From the NCBI RefSeq assembly GCF_019008365.1, contig NZ_JAHHUL010000016.1, forward strand, positions 43,603 to 107,602: a DNA stretch of 64,000 nt. Direction: 5' to 3'. Position 1 is the stretch's first letter. Each line of letters starts with the position of its first letter. Of this stretch, positions 32,568 through 41,873 are shown piece after piece. Position numbers and translations under genes: made by a program. This DNA comes from Phosphitispora fastidiosa (GTDB lineage Bacteria > Bacillota > Thermincolia > Thermincolales > UBA2595). The notes under the pieces were generated by a model. That model searched no databases and was not told the origin of the DNA. It saw only the letters and a program-made list of their open reading frames with translations.

Positions 32568-35216
32568 ATGTTGACCGGAAATGAAGTCAGAGAAAAGTTT
32601 CTGAAATATTATGAAAGCAAGGGGCATATGATTGTTTCCAGTTCGTCGCTGGTCCCTCATGAGGATCCGACCCTGCTGTTTACCAATGCAGGGATGAACC
32701 AGTTTAAGGATGTATTCCTTGGTCTGGACAAGCGTCCTTATAAAAGAGCCACAACTTCCCAAAAGTGTGTCCGGGCCGGCGGGAAGCACAATGACCTGGA
32801 TACTGTAGGCCGCACTGCCAGGCATCACACTTTTTTTGAGATGCTGGGTAATTTTTCGTTCGGGGACTACTTTAAACGTGATGCTATCAGCTATGCCTGG
32901 GAATTCCTCACCGAGACGCTGGGGCTGCCTGAAGAAAAGCTTTATCCTACAATTTATACCGACGACGATGAGGCCTTCCAACTCTGGCAGGAGGTTACCG
33001 GTGTGCCGGCGGAGAAAATAGTGCGCCTGGGTGAAAAGGACAATTTCTGGTCCATGGGGGATACGGGACCGTGCGGTCCATGCAGTGAGATAATCTACGA
33101 CCGTGGCGAGGAATTCCGTTGTCAGGAACCGGAATGTTATATTGGAAAATGTGACTGTGACCGCTGGCTGGAGATATGGAACCTGGTTTTTATGCAGTAC
33201 AACCGTGACCATACCGGTAAAATGACTCCCCTGCCCAAACCAAGCATTGATACCGGAATGGGGCTGGAGCGGATAACTTCAGTGATTCAGGGCGTTGCAT
33301 CCAACTATGACACCGACCTGCTTAAAGATATTATCACAGAAGTGGAAAAAATGTGCGGCCAGAAGTACAGCGGAGATGAAAAAGGATTTCCCTTCCGGGT
33401 CATTGCGGACCATGCCAGGGCTTGTACTTTCCTGATTTCTGATGGTGTGCAGCCCAGTAATGACGGCAGGGGTTATGTACTGCGCCGGATTCTCAGGAGG
33501 GCAGTGCGGTTTGGCAAAAGTCTCGGGATTGAAAAGACGTTTCTGCATGAACTGGTTGATACAGTAATTGCCTTGATGGGAGCGGCTTATCCGGAAATTG
33601 CGGAAAAGAAGGAATATGTCAGCCAGATAATCCGGCTTGAGGAGGAGCGTTTCCATGAAACACTCCATGATGGGCTCAAAATTGTAGGTGAGATGGTATC
33701 CCGGGTCAAATCCGCCGGGGAATTGCGGATTGGCGGGGAAGATGCCTTTGTTCTTTATGATACATACGGTTTTCCCCTTGATCTCACGGAAGATATTGCC
33801 GAAGAAAACGGACTTGAAGTGGACCGCACCGGATTTGAAAAAGCAATGCAGCAGCAGCGTGAAAGAGCCAGGGCCGCCCGTCAGGATACCGCAATGCTGG
33901 CCGGTCAGGAGCTGTATGCAGATATTGCCAAAAAGCTGGGCATAACCGAGTTTAACGGTTATGAGCAGACCGCCTTCCGTGCCAACGTAGTTGGTCTGAT
34001 TGTGGACAAGGAAGCTGTTCCTCAGGCTGAAGAAGGCCAAAAAGTAGAGGTTATCCTGGATAAGACGCCATTTTACGGTGAGAGCGGCGGTCAGGTGGGG
34101 GATACCGGATATTTGACCAAGGCAGGAACTGTGATCCGCATTTATGATACCAAAAAAGCCTTTAATGGTCTGTATATTCATTTAGGTGTGATTGAAAAGG
34201 GAATCCTATCCTTTGGTGACTTTGTTGAAGCCCGGATTGATGAAGAGCGAAGAACGCGGATTGCCCGGAACCATTCGGTAACCCATCTGCTGCATAAGGC
34301 TATGAAGGAGATCCTGGGTGAACATGTTAACCAGGCCGGTTCACTTGTTGAGCCTGACAGGTTGAGATTTGACTTCACCCATTTTCAGCCGGTTTCCGCT
34401 GAAGAGTTAAAGAAAATTGAAGCCAGGGTAAACCAAAAGATTATGTCCAATCTCAAAATTACCACTGAGGTCAGCAGCATTGAAGAGGCTAAAAAAGCAG
34501 GCGCAACTGCTCTTTTCGGTGAAAAGTACGGTGACCGGGTGCGTGTGGTCAGGATGGGTGATTACAGCATGGAGCTTTGTGGTGGTACTCATCTGAAGGT
34601 TACCGCTGAAGCCGGGATCTTCAAGGTCTTATCTGAAAGCGGAATCGGCTCCGGGCTGCGCAGGATTGAGGCTGTTACCGGGGACGGTATCATTACATAT
34701 ATCACGGAAAAGGAGCAGCTGCTTGAAGAGGTCAGCGCTGCCCTGAAGACAACACCAAATGAGCTTGCCAGAAGAGCTGAAGGTATTGTAAGGGAACTAA
34801 GGGAAAAGGAAAAGGAACTGGAGGCCCTGCAGGCCAAGATAGCCAAATATGAATCTCTGGAGATAATAGACCAGGTAAGGGAAATCAATGGTATCAAAGC
34901 ATTGGCAGCTAAGGTGAATGCACCTGACATGGATGCCCTGAGGAATATGGGAGACATGATGAAGGATAAACTGGGCTCCGGTGTGGTAGTGCTTGGCAGT
35001 ATCAATGACGGTAAAGTCAATTTGGTGGCTATGGCCACCAAAGATGTTTTGGATAAAGGTGTACATGCAGGAAACATAATCCGGGAAGTTGCCAAAACAG
35101 CCGGAGGCGGCGGCGGAGGCCGGCCTGATATGGCTCAGGCCGGCGCCAAAGACCCCGGTAAGATAGCCGAGGCCCTGGAAAAGGCATATGTGGTTATTGA
35201 GTCCCAGGTCAAATAG
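32568..35216 (+). CDS. alaS: alanyl-tRNA synthetase
   Basis: An 882-residue class II synthetase: motif 1 region with FTNAGMNQFKDVFLG, RAGGKHNDLDTVG, motif 2 around RHHTFFEMLGNFSFGDYF, the editing domain with H-S-V-T-H-L-L-H and later C-G-G-T-H-L, and the C-terminal Gly-rich tail GGGGGGRPDMAQAG. The start is the ATG behind AGGAGGT; a longer open frame reads into the leader. It charges tRNA-Ala, and the T-box before it is consistent with regulation by uncharged tRNA-Ala. Confidence 0.97.
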   Translation: MLTGNEVREKFLKYYESKGHMIVSSSSLVPHEDPTLLFTNAGMNQFKDVFLGLDKRPYKRATTSQKCVRAGGKHNDLDTVGRTARHHTFFEMLGNFSFGDYFKRDAISYAWEFLTETLGLPEEKLYPTIYTDDDEAFQLWQEVTGVPAEKIVRLGEKDNFWSMGDTGPCGPCSEIIYDRGEEFRCQEPECYIGKCDCDRWLEIWNLVFMQYNRDHTGKMTPLPKPSIDTGMGLERITSVIQGVASNYDTDLLKDIITEVEKMCGQKYSGDEKGFPFRVIADHARACTFLISDGVQPSNDGRGYVLRRILRRAVRFGKSLGIEKTFLHELVDTVIALMGAAYPEIAEKKEYVSQIIRLEEERFHETLHDGLKIVGEMVSRVKSAGELRIGGEDAFVLYDTYGFPLDLTEDIAEENGLEVDRTGFEKAMQQQRERARAARQDTAMLAGQELYADIAKKLGITEFNGYEQTAFRANVVGLIVDKEAVPQAEEGQKVEVILDKTPFYGESGGQVGDTGYLTKAGTVIRIYDTKKAFNGLYIHLGVIEKGILSFGDFVEARIDEERRTRIARNHSVTHLLHKAMKEILGEHVNQAGSLVEPDRLRFDFTHFQPVSAEELKKIEARVNQKIMSNLKITTEVSSIEEAKKAGATALFGEKYGDRVRVVRMGDYSMELCGGTHLKVTAEAGIFKVLSESGIGSGLRRIEAVTGDGIITYITEKEQLLEEVSAALKTTPNELARRAEGIVRELREKEKELEALQAKIAKYESLEIIDQVREINGIKALAAKVNAPDMDALRNMGDMMKDKLGSGVVVLGSINDGKVNLVAMATKDVLDKGVHAGNIIREVAKTAGGGGGGRPDMAQAGAKDPGKIAEALEKAYVVIESQVK

Positions 35217-35252
35217 CTGGTTCTATAGTAAAAAATAACAAGAGTAAAAAAT

Positions 35253-35279
35253 AACAAGCGCTGTGACAGCGCTTGTTTT
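35253..35279 (+). terminator. terminator between alaS and the convergent unknown gene
   Basis: AACAAGCGCTG and CAGCGCTTGTT form an 11-pair stem with a TGA loop, followed by TTA. It can serve both strands because A-tracts flank the left side. Confidence 0.85.
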
Positions 35280-35281
35280 AG

Positions 35282-35671
35282 TTACTGCAGGTATTCAGGT
35301 ATCCAGTCAATATGGTCAATTTCCAGTCTCAGGATGTCATAATGGAGGTTTAAGTTCAGGTCACCAACTGTAATAACGAACTTTTTATCATTTTGAAAAT
35401 CCAGCATAAATCTAGATACATGTTCGATAGGCCTTTTTCGTGTGTCACTGAAGTTCTCGGGGTCGCGACAATCAAAAACCGTTATTTCCACGAAACCGGT
35501 AGGACTCATACTGCATTTAACATGGAGGTTTTCAGGGCCGATATCTGAAAGAATTGATGCCAAACCAAATACAAGATCATCGTTTTGTCCCAGGAAGGCA
35601 ATAGTCAGTTCATCAGGAGAATCCAAACGACCAAAAAAATAACCTAAGTCCTTACAATATCCCTGTGCCAT
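35282..35671 (-). CDS. uncharacterised 129-residue protein
   Basis: I do not recognise it. The start MAQGYCKDLGYFFG is placed at 35671 because GGAGGGGT lies just before it; the open frame extends 18 codons further up without a better site. It is acidic and soluble, with mixed beta sequence (VKCSMSPTGFVEITVFDCRD, then LDFQNDKKFVITVGDLNLNL) and no signal or membrane segment. It converges on alaS with a shared terminator. Confidence 0.55.
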   Translation of the reverse strand: MAQGYCKDLGYFFGRLDSPDELTIAFLGQNDDLVFGLASILSDIGPENLHVKCSMSPTGFVEITVFDCRDPENFSDTRKRPIEHVSRFMLDFQNDKKFVITVGDLNLNLHYDILRLEIDHIDWIPEYLQ

Positions 35672-36003
35672 AGTAACCCCTCCTTCAATTGGTTTAAAAA
35701 ACCTCTTGAGGCAATACCAAGGCAACTCACGGATACCGGTTCAGTATGAGATTTTCAAAGGGACACTGAATGCTGTTGGCGGCATTTGGTAACAACCGGC
35801 GCCGTGCTAAAACGATGCTTTAGAATTACCTCACATTCATGCCATTTCCTGACCATATTGGAAATAATATATTTATCATAATTCTACCATACTTCAGCTT
35901 TTAATACCAGATATATAACGGAACAATTTTTTTGTCTGACAAGAGGAAAAAAAGGAGATTTGGAGAATACTACTATTATCAAAGTGCAAGGGAGGGAACC
36001 GAT
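35672..36003. other. 332-base gap between divergent genes
   Basis: Upstream regions of the minus-strand unknown gene and of ireB. The right half is AT-rich (ATAATATATTTATCATAAT) and should hold promoters, but I see no convincing -35/-10 pair, operator or RNA structure. Confidence 0.4.
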
Positions 36004-36258
36004 ATGAACAGGAATTTTGAAGAGACAATGATGTTCAAGGTTAAGGCTGATGACTATGATGAAGTCAGAGATATACTTTTTAAAGTGCATGATGCCTTGA
36101 AGGAAAAAGGTTATAATCCTATCAACCAGATTGTAGGTTACCTGTTGTCGGGAGACCCTGCATACATAACCAGTCACAATAATGCCCGGAGTATGATCAG
36201 GAAAATGGAGCGGGATGAAGTAATTGAAGAATTGGTTAAGCATTACCTGCAGAAGTAA
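36004..36258 (+). CDS. ireB: IreB family regulatory phosphoprotein (UPF0297)
   Basis: An 84-residue protein matching IreB/UPF0297 in length and sequence: [34 protein letters not shown], then [14 protein letters not shown]. In Enterococcus it is a substrate of the Ser/Thr kinase IreK and lowers cephalosporin resistance. The start at 36004 follows AGGGAGGG; upstream in-frame ATGs give extra basic residues not found in the family. Its place between alaS and ruvX is conserved in Firmicutes. Confidence 0.9.
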   Translation: MNRNFEETMMFKVKADDYDEVRDILFKVHDALKEKGYNPINQIVGYLLSGDPAYITSHNNARSMIRKMERDEVIEELVKHYLQK

Positions 36259-36259
36259 T

Positions 36260-36290
36260 GGAGGGCAGCCAATGCCCTCCTTATTGTTTC
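36260..36290 (+). terminator. terminator after ireB
   Basis: GGAGGGCA and TGCCCTCC form an eight-pair stem with a five-base loop, then TTATTGTTT. Confidence 0.82.
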
Positions 36291-36328
36291 TAATCCGAGA
36301 TTCATAGAACTATTACAGTGGTGATGTT

Positions 36329-37276
36329 ATGGAATACAGGGAACTTGGGCAAACCGGTATCAGGGTGTCAAGGCTTTGTTTTGGAGTTCTCACAGTGGGT
36401 CCTCTTCAGGCTGACCTTCCGGTTGATAATGGGGCGCAAGTCATCAGGCATGCATTGGAGAACGGGGTCAGTTTTTTGGATACGGCACAGTACTATAGGA
36501 CTTACCCATATATAAAAGAGGCTTTGCAGGGCTATTCCGGGGAAGTGGTCCTGACTTCCAAGTCCTATGCCTATACCAGGAAAATGATGCAGGACGCTGT
36601 TGAAGAGGCTCGCCAAGAAACCGGACGGGATATGATAGACATTTTCCTGCTGCATGAACAGGAGTCTGCATTGACAATTAAGGGTCACTGGGAGGCCTAT
36701 GAATACCTTCTCGAATGCAAACAGAAAGGCATCATTAGGGCAGCCGGCATCTCCACACATATGGTTGCAGCAGTCCGGGCTGCCTGTGAGATACCGGAAG
36801 TTGATGTGATCCACCCTTTGTACAATTACAGAGGTGTAGGGATCACTGACGGTGATGTCAATGAAATGGGGCAGGCTATTGCTGAAGCCGTTTCCCGCGG
36901 TAAGGGTATCTACAGTATGAAAGCTTTAGGGGGAGGTAACCTGCTGGGAGAGTCCCGGGAGGCGTTTGACTTCGTCCTTGGCAATAAGGATCTGCATTCG
37001 ATTGCGGTGGGAATGAAGACACTGGAAGAAGTCGAAATGAATGTCCTGATTTTCAGCGGCAGGGAAGTCCCTGATTCAATAAGGGACCGGGTGAGGTCTG
37101 TTCCCCGGAAGCTGCATATTGAATCATGGTGTACGGGATGCGGCAAATGTGCAGCACGGTGCACTGCTGAAGCAATTCGGATTGAGAACGGGAAGGCTGT
37201 GGCAGATTCTGGCCGCTGCCGGCTCTGTGGATATTGTGGTCCGGTATGTGAAGAGTTTTGTATTAAGATTATCTAG
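36329..37276 (+). CDS. aldo/keto reductase with C-terminal two-cluster ferredoxin
   Basis: A 315-residue protein: an AKR barrel (YRELGQTGIRVSRLCFGV, then SFLDTAQYYRTYP with the catalytic Tyr, and SKSYAYT) followed by a ferredoxin domain with CTGCGKCAARC and CRLCGYCGPVC from about residue 270. Such fusions are common in anaerobic Firmicutes and use ferredoxin-type electrons or NAD(P)H for unknown carbonyl substrates. It lies inside the conserved alaS-ireB-ruvX order as an insertion. Physiological substrate unknown. Confidence 0.87.
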   Translation: MEYRELGQTGIRVSRLCFGVLTVGPLQADLPVDNGAQVIRHALENGVSFLDTAQYYRTYPYIKEALQGYSGEVVLTSKSYAYTRKMMQDAVEEARQETGRDMIDIFLLHEQESALTIKGHWEAYEYLLECKQKGIIRAAGISTHMVAAVRAACEIPEVDVIHPLYNYRGVGITDGDVNEMGQAIAEAVSRGKGIYSMKALGGGNLLGESREAFDFVLGNKDLHSIAVGMKTLEEVEMNVLIFSGREVPDSIRDRVRSVPRKLHIESWCTGCGKCAARCTAEAIRIENGKAVADSGRCRLCGYCGPVCEEFCIKII

Positions 37277-37344
37277 TAGGATGTTTGGTTTAAAAAATAT
37301 ATTGCAGAGGAATACTACGATTATTTGGCGGGGGTGGGAATGAC

Positions 37345-37779
37345 TTGAGATTAATGGGTTTGGATGTCGGGACGAAAACTATCGGTGTTGCTCTGAGTGA
37401 TCCACTGGGGTTTACCGCGCAGGGATTTGAAGTTATCAGGCGCAGGGGAGAAGAAAGGGATCTGGCCCGCTTGAGGGATATTATCGCTGAAAAGGAAGTA
37501 GACAGAATTGTGGTGGGGCTGCCCAGGAATATGAATGGCACTATGGGACCGCAGTCCGAGGTTGTCCGGGAATTTGCATCACTGCTGGAAGAGAGCTTTA
37601 AGCTTCCTGTCGCCTTATGGGATGAAAGATTATCCACCGTGGCAGCGGAAAAAATGTTGATAAGCGCTGATGTGAGCAGGTCCAAAAGAAAACTGGTGAT
37701 TGACAAAATGGCGGCGGTTATGATTTTACAGGGTTACATGGATAGGAATATTAAGTATAATGAAGGGGAAAACGGATAA
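37345..37779 (+). CDS. ruvX: Holliday junction resolvase-like protein RuvX/YqgF
   Basis: A 144-residue RNase H-fold protein with the signature [30 protein letters not shown], and the C-terminal [12 protein letters not shown] and [14 protein letters not shown], carrying the catalytic acidic residues. It acts in pre-16S rRNA 5' processing and has been proposed as a resolvase. Start is TTG 37345, eight bases after GGGGGTGG; ATG 37354 is possible. It lies next to ireB and DUF1292, as in most Firmicutes. Confidence 0.93.
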   Translation: MRLMGLDVGTKTIGVALSDPLGFTAQGFEVIRRRGEERDLARLRDIIAEKEVDRIVVGLPRNMNGTMGPQSEVVREFASLLEESFKLPVALWDERLSTVAAEKMLISADVSRSKRKLVIDKMAAVMILQGYMDRNIKYNEGENG

Positions 37780-37800
37780 AATAGGAAAAGGTTGTTTTTG

Positions 37801-37829
37801 TTGACAACCAATGTTTGGTAATATACAAT
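37801..37829 (+). promoter_or_regulatory. sigma-A promoter of the DUF1292 gene
   Basis: TTGACA and TACAAT spaced by 17 bases, 33 bases before the start codon, with a GAGGTG ribosome site between. Confidence 0.78.
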
Positions 37830-37861
37830 ACATATACTTAATTAAATGATGAGGTGATTAA

Positions 37862-38134
37862 ATGTCTGAAGAAACAGAAGTTCTTATGCTGACAGATGAA
37901 GAAGGAAATGAGCACGAATTTTCAGTTATTGACCTTATTGAATTGGATGGTTCTGAATACGCGATTCTGCTGCCAGTGGAAGAAAGTGACGATGACGAGG
38001 GCGGCGAAGCCATAATTCTCAGAATTGACAAAGACGATGAAGGCAATGAAATTCTCGTGGATATTGAAGATGATGAAGAATGGGAAAAGGTCGCCGATAC
38101 CTGGGCATCAATGGTTGAAGAGGAGGAAGCATAA
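37862..38134 (+). CDS. DUF1292 family protein (YrzB-like)
   Basis: A 90-residue, very acidic protein with the DUF1292 core: LTDEEGNEHEFSVIDLIEL, then YAILLPVEE, and IILRIDKDDEGNEILVDIEDDEEW. Function is unknown; the gene follows ruvX in many Firmicutes. The end of its coding region forms the left arm of a terminator. Confidence 0.9.
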   Translation: MSEETEVLMLTDEEGNEHEFSVIDLIELDGSEYAILLPVEESDDDEGGEAIILRIDKDDEGNEILVDIEDDEEWEKVADTWASMVEEEEA

Positions 38135-38157
38135 ACTGCTTCTCCTTCTTTTTTTTT
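38119..38157 (+). terminator. terminator overlapping the end of the DUF1292 gene
   Basis: AGGAGGAAGCA pairs with TGCTTCTCCTT around TAAAC, with one bulge, and is followed by a run of nine T residues. Confidence 0.82.
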
Positions 38158-38252
38158 ATTACTGCAGTAATCACAGAGGAATTAAATACAATATTGTCTA
38201 ATATATCTATATCTTAGAAACAATATTTATGGCAAGATATGGGGTGTTGATT

Positions 38253-39842
38253 ATGACCAGAAATGTAAAAATTGTTCTCCTGATTATTGCGGCGCTGTTA
38301 ATTTCTGTGGTGGTTTCCTTTATTTCATTTATTGAACTGACCGGGAGAAGTGACCGGATTTTTCCTGGAGTCTCCCTTAAGGAGGTCAATTTGGGAGAAC
38401 TGACCCAAAATCAGGCGGCTCAGGTGCTTGAAGATTATATCGGCTCACTGCAGGACATGTATATAAATGTGAGCTTTAGTGGAGGCAGCGGCAGGATGAG
38501 GGTAGCAGACACCGGGCTGCAGGTTGACACAGATAAAATAGTTCAGGCAGCCTGGGCGGTGGGCCGGACCGGAAGCTACCTGCAGCAGTGGCAGGAACGT
38601 AAGGCTGTTGCGCAAAACGGCAGGGAGATTCCTTTGGAAGTCAATTTTTCGCCGGATAAGGTCAGGAATATACTTAATGATATCACCAGGGAGGTCAGAG
38701 TGCCTCCCAAGGATGCCAGGCTGGTCATAACGCCACAGGAGATTGTTGAGATAGTTGAAGGCGTCAATGGTACCGAAATTGATTTTGAAGAAGCTTTCAG
38801 CCAGTTAGCGCCTATTTTTCGGGATGACCGTGAGCCGGCGATAACTGTCAGCTTTGTAGAAGTTAATCCGTCAGAGACTACTGAGGAGGTAATAAACCTA
38901 CGGATAAACGGCCTGCTGGCTCAGTTTACCACCCGTTTTAACGCTGAGAATACCAATAGGTCTGAAAATGTCAGGGTAGCTGCCATGGCTCTCAACGGAA
39001 GAATGATTAAACAGGGGGAGTTTTTTTCATTTAACGATGTCGTTGGACCGAGAAGCCAGGAAGCGGGCTATAAAAACGCCAAGATTATCCTGAATAATGA
39101 ATTTATAGACGGCCTTGGCGGGGGAGTCTGCCAGGTTTCCTCCACGCTGTATAATGTCCTGCTCCGCGCCGGAATCAATGTTACCGAAAGGCATAACCAC
39201 TCACTGGTTGTCACTTATGTTCCGATGGGCCAGGATGCAGCAGTTGCCTTTGGAGCTAAAGACCTGAAGTTTACCAATAACCTGCCATGTGCCGTAATCA
39301 TTAAGGCATCAATGACAAGGGACACGGTAACCTTGAAGCTTTTTGGGGATAGTTCGCTGAAAAAGAACATCAGGATTGTAAATAGCACAATTAAAGAATA
39401 CCCCTTCAAAATTGTATATAAGAATGACGCGACTCTGCCGAAAGGGCAGCAGACTGTTGCTAGTAACGGTCAAAACGGTTACCGGGTTGTTTCAAAAATG
39501 CTGGTATATGAGGGGGGGGCGCTGGTGGAATCAAAACAGCTGCCTTCCAGCTACTATAAGCCTTTGGACCAGGTCGTCAATGTTGGGGTAAAACCGGTGC
39601 AGGCGGCGCCGGGCACGGGTGTCCCCTCAGGAGGCGGGACACGGCCTCCTGGAGATGCAAATCCTCCGGGTCCAGCCGGTCCCCCGGAAGAAACAACCGC
39701 TCCGGGAGGAATTACTCCACCGGCGGAGAACAATCCACCCGAAGAGACAAGCCCGCCGGAAGAGACAAATCCGCCGGAAGATTCTCCTGAACAGGCTGAA
39801 GACACCTTCGAAAGGCCTGTTACGATACCGCCAAGACCATAA
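38253..39842 (+). CDS. VanW family protein with peptidoglycan-binding-like repeats
   Basis: A 529-residue exported protein. A single N-terminal membrane segment (IVLLIIAALLISVVVSFIS) precedes two PG-binding_4-like domains (residues about 40-260), the VanW domain (RSENVRVAAMALNG, GFFSF-type FFSFNDVVGPRS, GGGVCQVSSTLYN), a G5-like tail, and a C-terminal Pro/Glu/Thr-rich low-complexity region of about 75 residues. VanW proteins accompany vancomycin-resistance genes, but here it is a housekeeping wall-associated protein of unknown function. Start taken at 38253 behind GGGGTG. Confidence 0.87.
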   Translation: MTRNVKIVLLIIAALLISVVVSFISFIELTGRSDRIFPGVSLKEVNLGELTQNQAAQVLEDYIGSLQDMYINVSFSGGSGRMRVADTGLQVDTDKIVQAAWAVGRTGSYLQQWQERKAVAQNGREIPLEVNFSPDKVRNILNDITREVRVPPKDARLVITPQEIVEIVEGVNGTEIDFEEAFSQLAPIFRDDREPAITVSFVEVNPSETTEEVINLRINGLLAQFTTRFNAENTNRSENVRVAAMALNGRMIKQGEFFSFNDVVGPRSQEAGYKNAKIILNNEFIDGLGGGVCQVSSTLYNVLLRAGINVTERHNHSLVVTYVPMGQDAAVAFGAKDLKFTNNLPCAVIIKASMTRDTVTLKLFGDSSLKKNIRIVNSTIKEYPFKIVYKNDATLPKGQQTVASNGQNGYRVVSKMLVYEGGALVESKQLPSSYYKPLDQVVNVGVKPVQAAPGTGVPSGGGTRPPGDANPPGPAGPPEETTAPGGITPPAENNPPEETSPPEETNPPEDSPEQAEDTFERPVTIPPRP

Positions 39843-39852
39843 TCAAAAGACT

Positions 39853-39900
39853 TCTAACGTTAGCTGGGGATTAGTCTCCATCTGACGTTAGATTTTTTTT
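39853..39900 (+). terminator. terminator after the VanW gene
   Basis: TCTAACGT pairs with ACGTTAGA across a 23-base loop that can form a second short stem (GGGGATTAGTCTCC), followed by eight T residues. Confidence 0.82.
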
Positions 39901-39982
39901 GCGGCAAGATTAAAGATACTTTGCATATACATATTACTGATGTTTAGTCTGGTTGGAATAAAGAATTGAAAGGGGAGAAAAA

Positions 39983-40726
39983 ATGAAGAAAATAGTGTTT
40001 GCGGGGCGGAATGATTCCGGTAAGTCAACTATCCTGGGAGAGATATATAAGGGACTAAAGTCAAAAGACTACCAGCCCCTGGCTGTCGGCTCGGGGGTTC
40101 AGGATGAGAAGCCGTATCTTCTAAAAGGCATTGAGGCCACTTATCTGACTGTTGCCATCCCTGAATCGGGACATGACGTAATTACAGACATAGACAGGGT
40201 GGTTAGGAATGCTATTAACCTGATAAAGGAAAGAAATTTACTGATCCAGCACGCCAAAAAGGCGCTGGAAGAGCTCAACAAGGTCAGGTCGGTGCTGGAT
40301 TTAGGGCATCTGTACCAAAAGGATATTCCAACGGTGTCCGCAATCCCGGACGTAATTTTAATTGAGGCAGTAGGTATAAATGACGGGTACAAATCTGAGG
40401 AAACGAGGCGCTTGGGGGACATTCTGGTAACAATTGTGCCGGCTGGGATTAAGACGGAAATTATTATGGAACAGGGAAATACCCTGCTTGATGAGGCGGA
40501 TATTCTGGTGGTCACCAAAATAGATGAAACAGCGCGGGATATCGCCACCACAACGATAAAGCTACTGAGGAGGATATACCGGTATAAACCAATTATTCCC
40601 GTAGTTGCTACCCAGGGGGTCCATATGGACCTGGTCCTGGATGAGGTATTGAAGAGACTGGCTGACCCTGTCAGGCTTTTGGAAAATGAGGAAAAGGGAA
40701 GGAAAAATCCAGCCCTTAGAGTTTGA
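39983..40726 (+). CDS. P-loop GTPase of unknown function (CobW/ArgK-like)
   Basis: A 247-residue protein opening KKIVFAGRNDSGKST (Walker A), with VILIEAVGIND (Walker B region) and VVTKIDE as the guanine-specificity motif. The order resembles SIMIBI GTPases such as HypB, ArgK and CobW, which aid metal or cofactor loading. No metal-binding C-x-C-C motif is present. It stands between the VanW and mltG genes and is preceded by AAAGGGGAG. Partner unknown. Confidence 0.65.
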   Translation: MKKIVFAGRNDSGKSTILGEIYKGLKSKDYQPLAVGSGVQDEKPYLLKGIEATYLTVAIPESGHDVITDIDRVVRNAINLIKERNLLIQHAKKALEELNKVRSVLDLGHLYQKDIPTVSAIPDVILIEAVGINDGYKSEETRRLGDILVTIVPAGIKTEIIMEQGNTLLDEADILVVTKIDETARDIATTTIKLLRRIYRYKPIIPVVATQGVHMDLVLDEVLKRLADPVRLLENEEKGRKNPALRV

Positions 40727-40811
40727 TTAAAGGGAGACCTGTTGTCCCATCCTAAGGAAAGTTGTATAATAGTGTAGAAATATATGACTTGTCTGAAGGA
40801 AGTGATCAATA

Positions 40812-41873
40812 TTGGAAACAGGTATTCCTGCGGTCAGGAAAGGGACAGGCATGGGGCGCAAGATAATTATGGGTCTGATAATATTGGGGTTACTGCTATC
40901 TGCAGGACTACTATTGGCTTATTACCAATTTAATGAACTGCTGCAGCCTCCTGCAGCCTCCGGTATTGTGTCTGAACAGACTGTGGTTGTCCCTCAGGGT
41001 GCCAGTACCGTGGGTATAGCAAATATTCTCAAGGAACAGGGATTAATCAGGAGCAGCGGCGCTTTCAGGGCTTATACCGCTTACCGCGGACTGGACAGCA
41101 GTCTTAAGGCCGGAGAATTCAGCCTGAACACAGGGATGAACGTTCCGGAGATTGTAGCCCGGCTGGTTCAGGGTGAGACTGTTACATTATCCTTCACTAT
41201 TCCGGAGGGCTACAATATTACCCAAATTGCGGACAGGCTGGCTGAGATGAAAATCATTGACCGGGACAAGTTCCTGGAGCTCGCGGCAACAGAGGATTTT
41301 GACCATGACTTCCTGCAGGGAATTCCCAAAGGACCGGACAGGCTGGAGGGATATCTTTTCCCTGATACTTATAAGATTACCAGGGAAACAACGGAAAGAG
41401 AAATCATCGCCATGATGTTGGGCCGTTTTGCCAGGGAAATCACTCCTGAGTTTGAGGCGGGAGCTGCTGATATCGGTCTGACGGTTCATGAGGCGGTTAT
41501 ATTGGCATCAATTATTGAACGTGAGGCTCAAAAAGATGAGGAAAGGCCTAAAGTTTCGGCCGTCTTTCTGAACAGGCTGAAAAAGGGCTGGAGACTGGAA
41601 TCCTGTGCAACTGTGCAGTATGCGCTTGGCGAACAGAAGGCGCGGTTGTTGAATAAGGATCTGGAGATTGACTCACCCTATAACACATACAGAAACGCAG
41701 GTCTTCCGCCGGGGCCGGTGGCTTCTCCGGGAAGCGCTTCCCTTAAGGCGGCGGTCAATCCGGCTGATGTGGATTTTATGTTTTTTGTTGTTTCTGAGGA
41801 TGGCCAACATGTCTTCAGCAGGACCTTAAATGAACACAACCGGAACAAGGCCCGTTATATTGGAGGGCTGTAA
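40812..41873 (+). CDS. mltG: endolytic murein transglycosylase MltG (YceG)
   Basis: A 353-residue membrane-anchored lytic transglycosylase: N-terminal membrane segment (IIMGLIILGLLLSAGLLLAYY), LysM-like region, and the catalytic block A-S-I-I-E-R-E-A with the key Glu, followed by LPPGPVASPG and HNRNKARY. It cuts nascent glycan strands and helps set their length. Start is TTG 40812 with GGAAGTG before it. It overlaps the next gene by one base. Confidence 0.93.
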   Translation: METGIPAVRKGTGMGRKIIMGLIILGLLLSAGLLLAYYQFNELLQPPAASGIVSEQTVVVPQGASTVGIANILKEQGLIRSSGAFRAYTAYRGLDSSLKAGEFSLNTGMNVPEIVARLVQGETVTLSFTIPEGYNITQIADRLAEMKIIDRDKFLELAATEDFDHDFLQGIPKGPDRLEGYLFPDTYKITRETTEREIIAMMLGRFAREITPEFEAGAADIGLTVHEAVILASIIEREAQKDEERPKVSAVFLNRLKKGWRLESCATVQYALGEQKARLLNKDLEIDSPYNTYRNAGLPPGPVASPGSASLKAAVNPADVDFMFFVVSEDGQHVFSRTLNEHNRNKARYIGGL

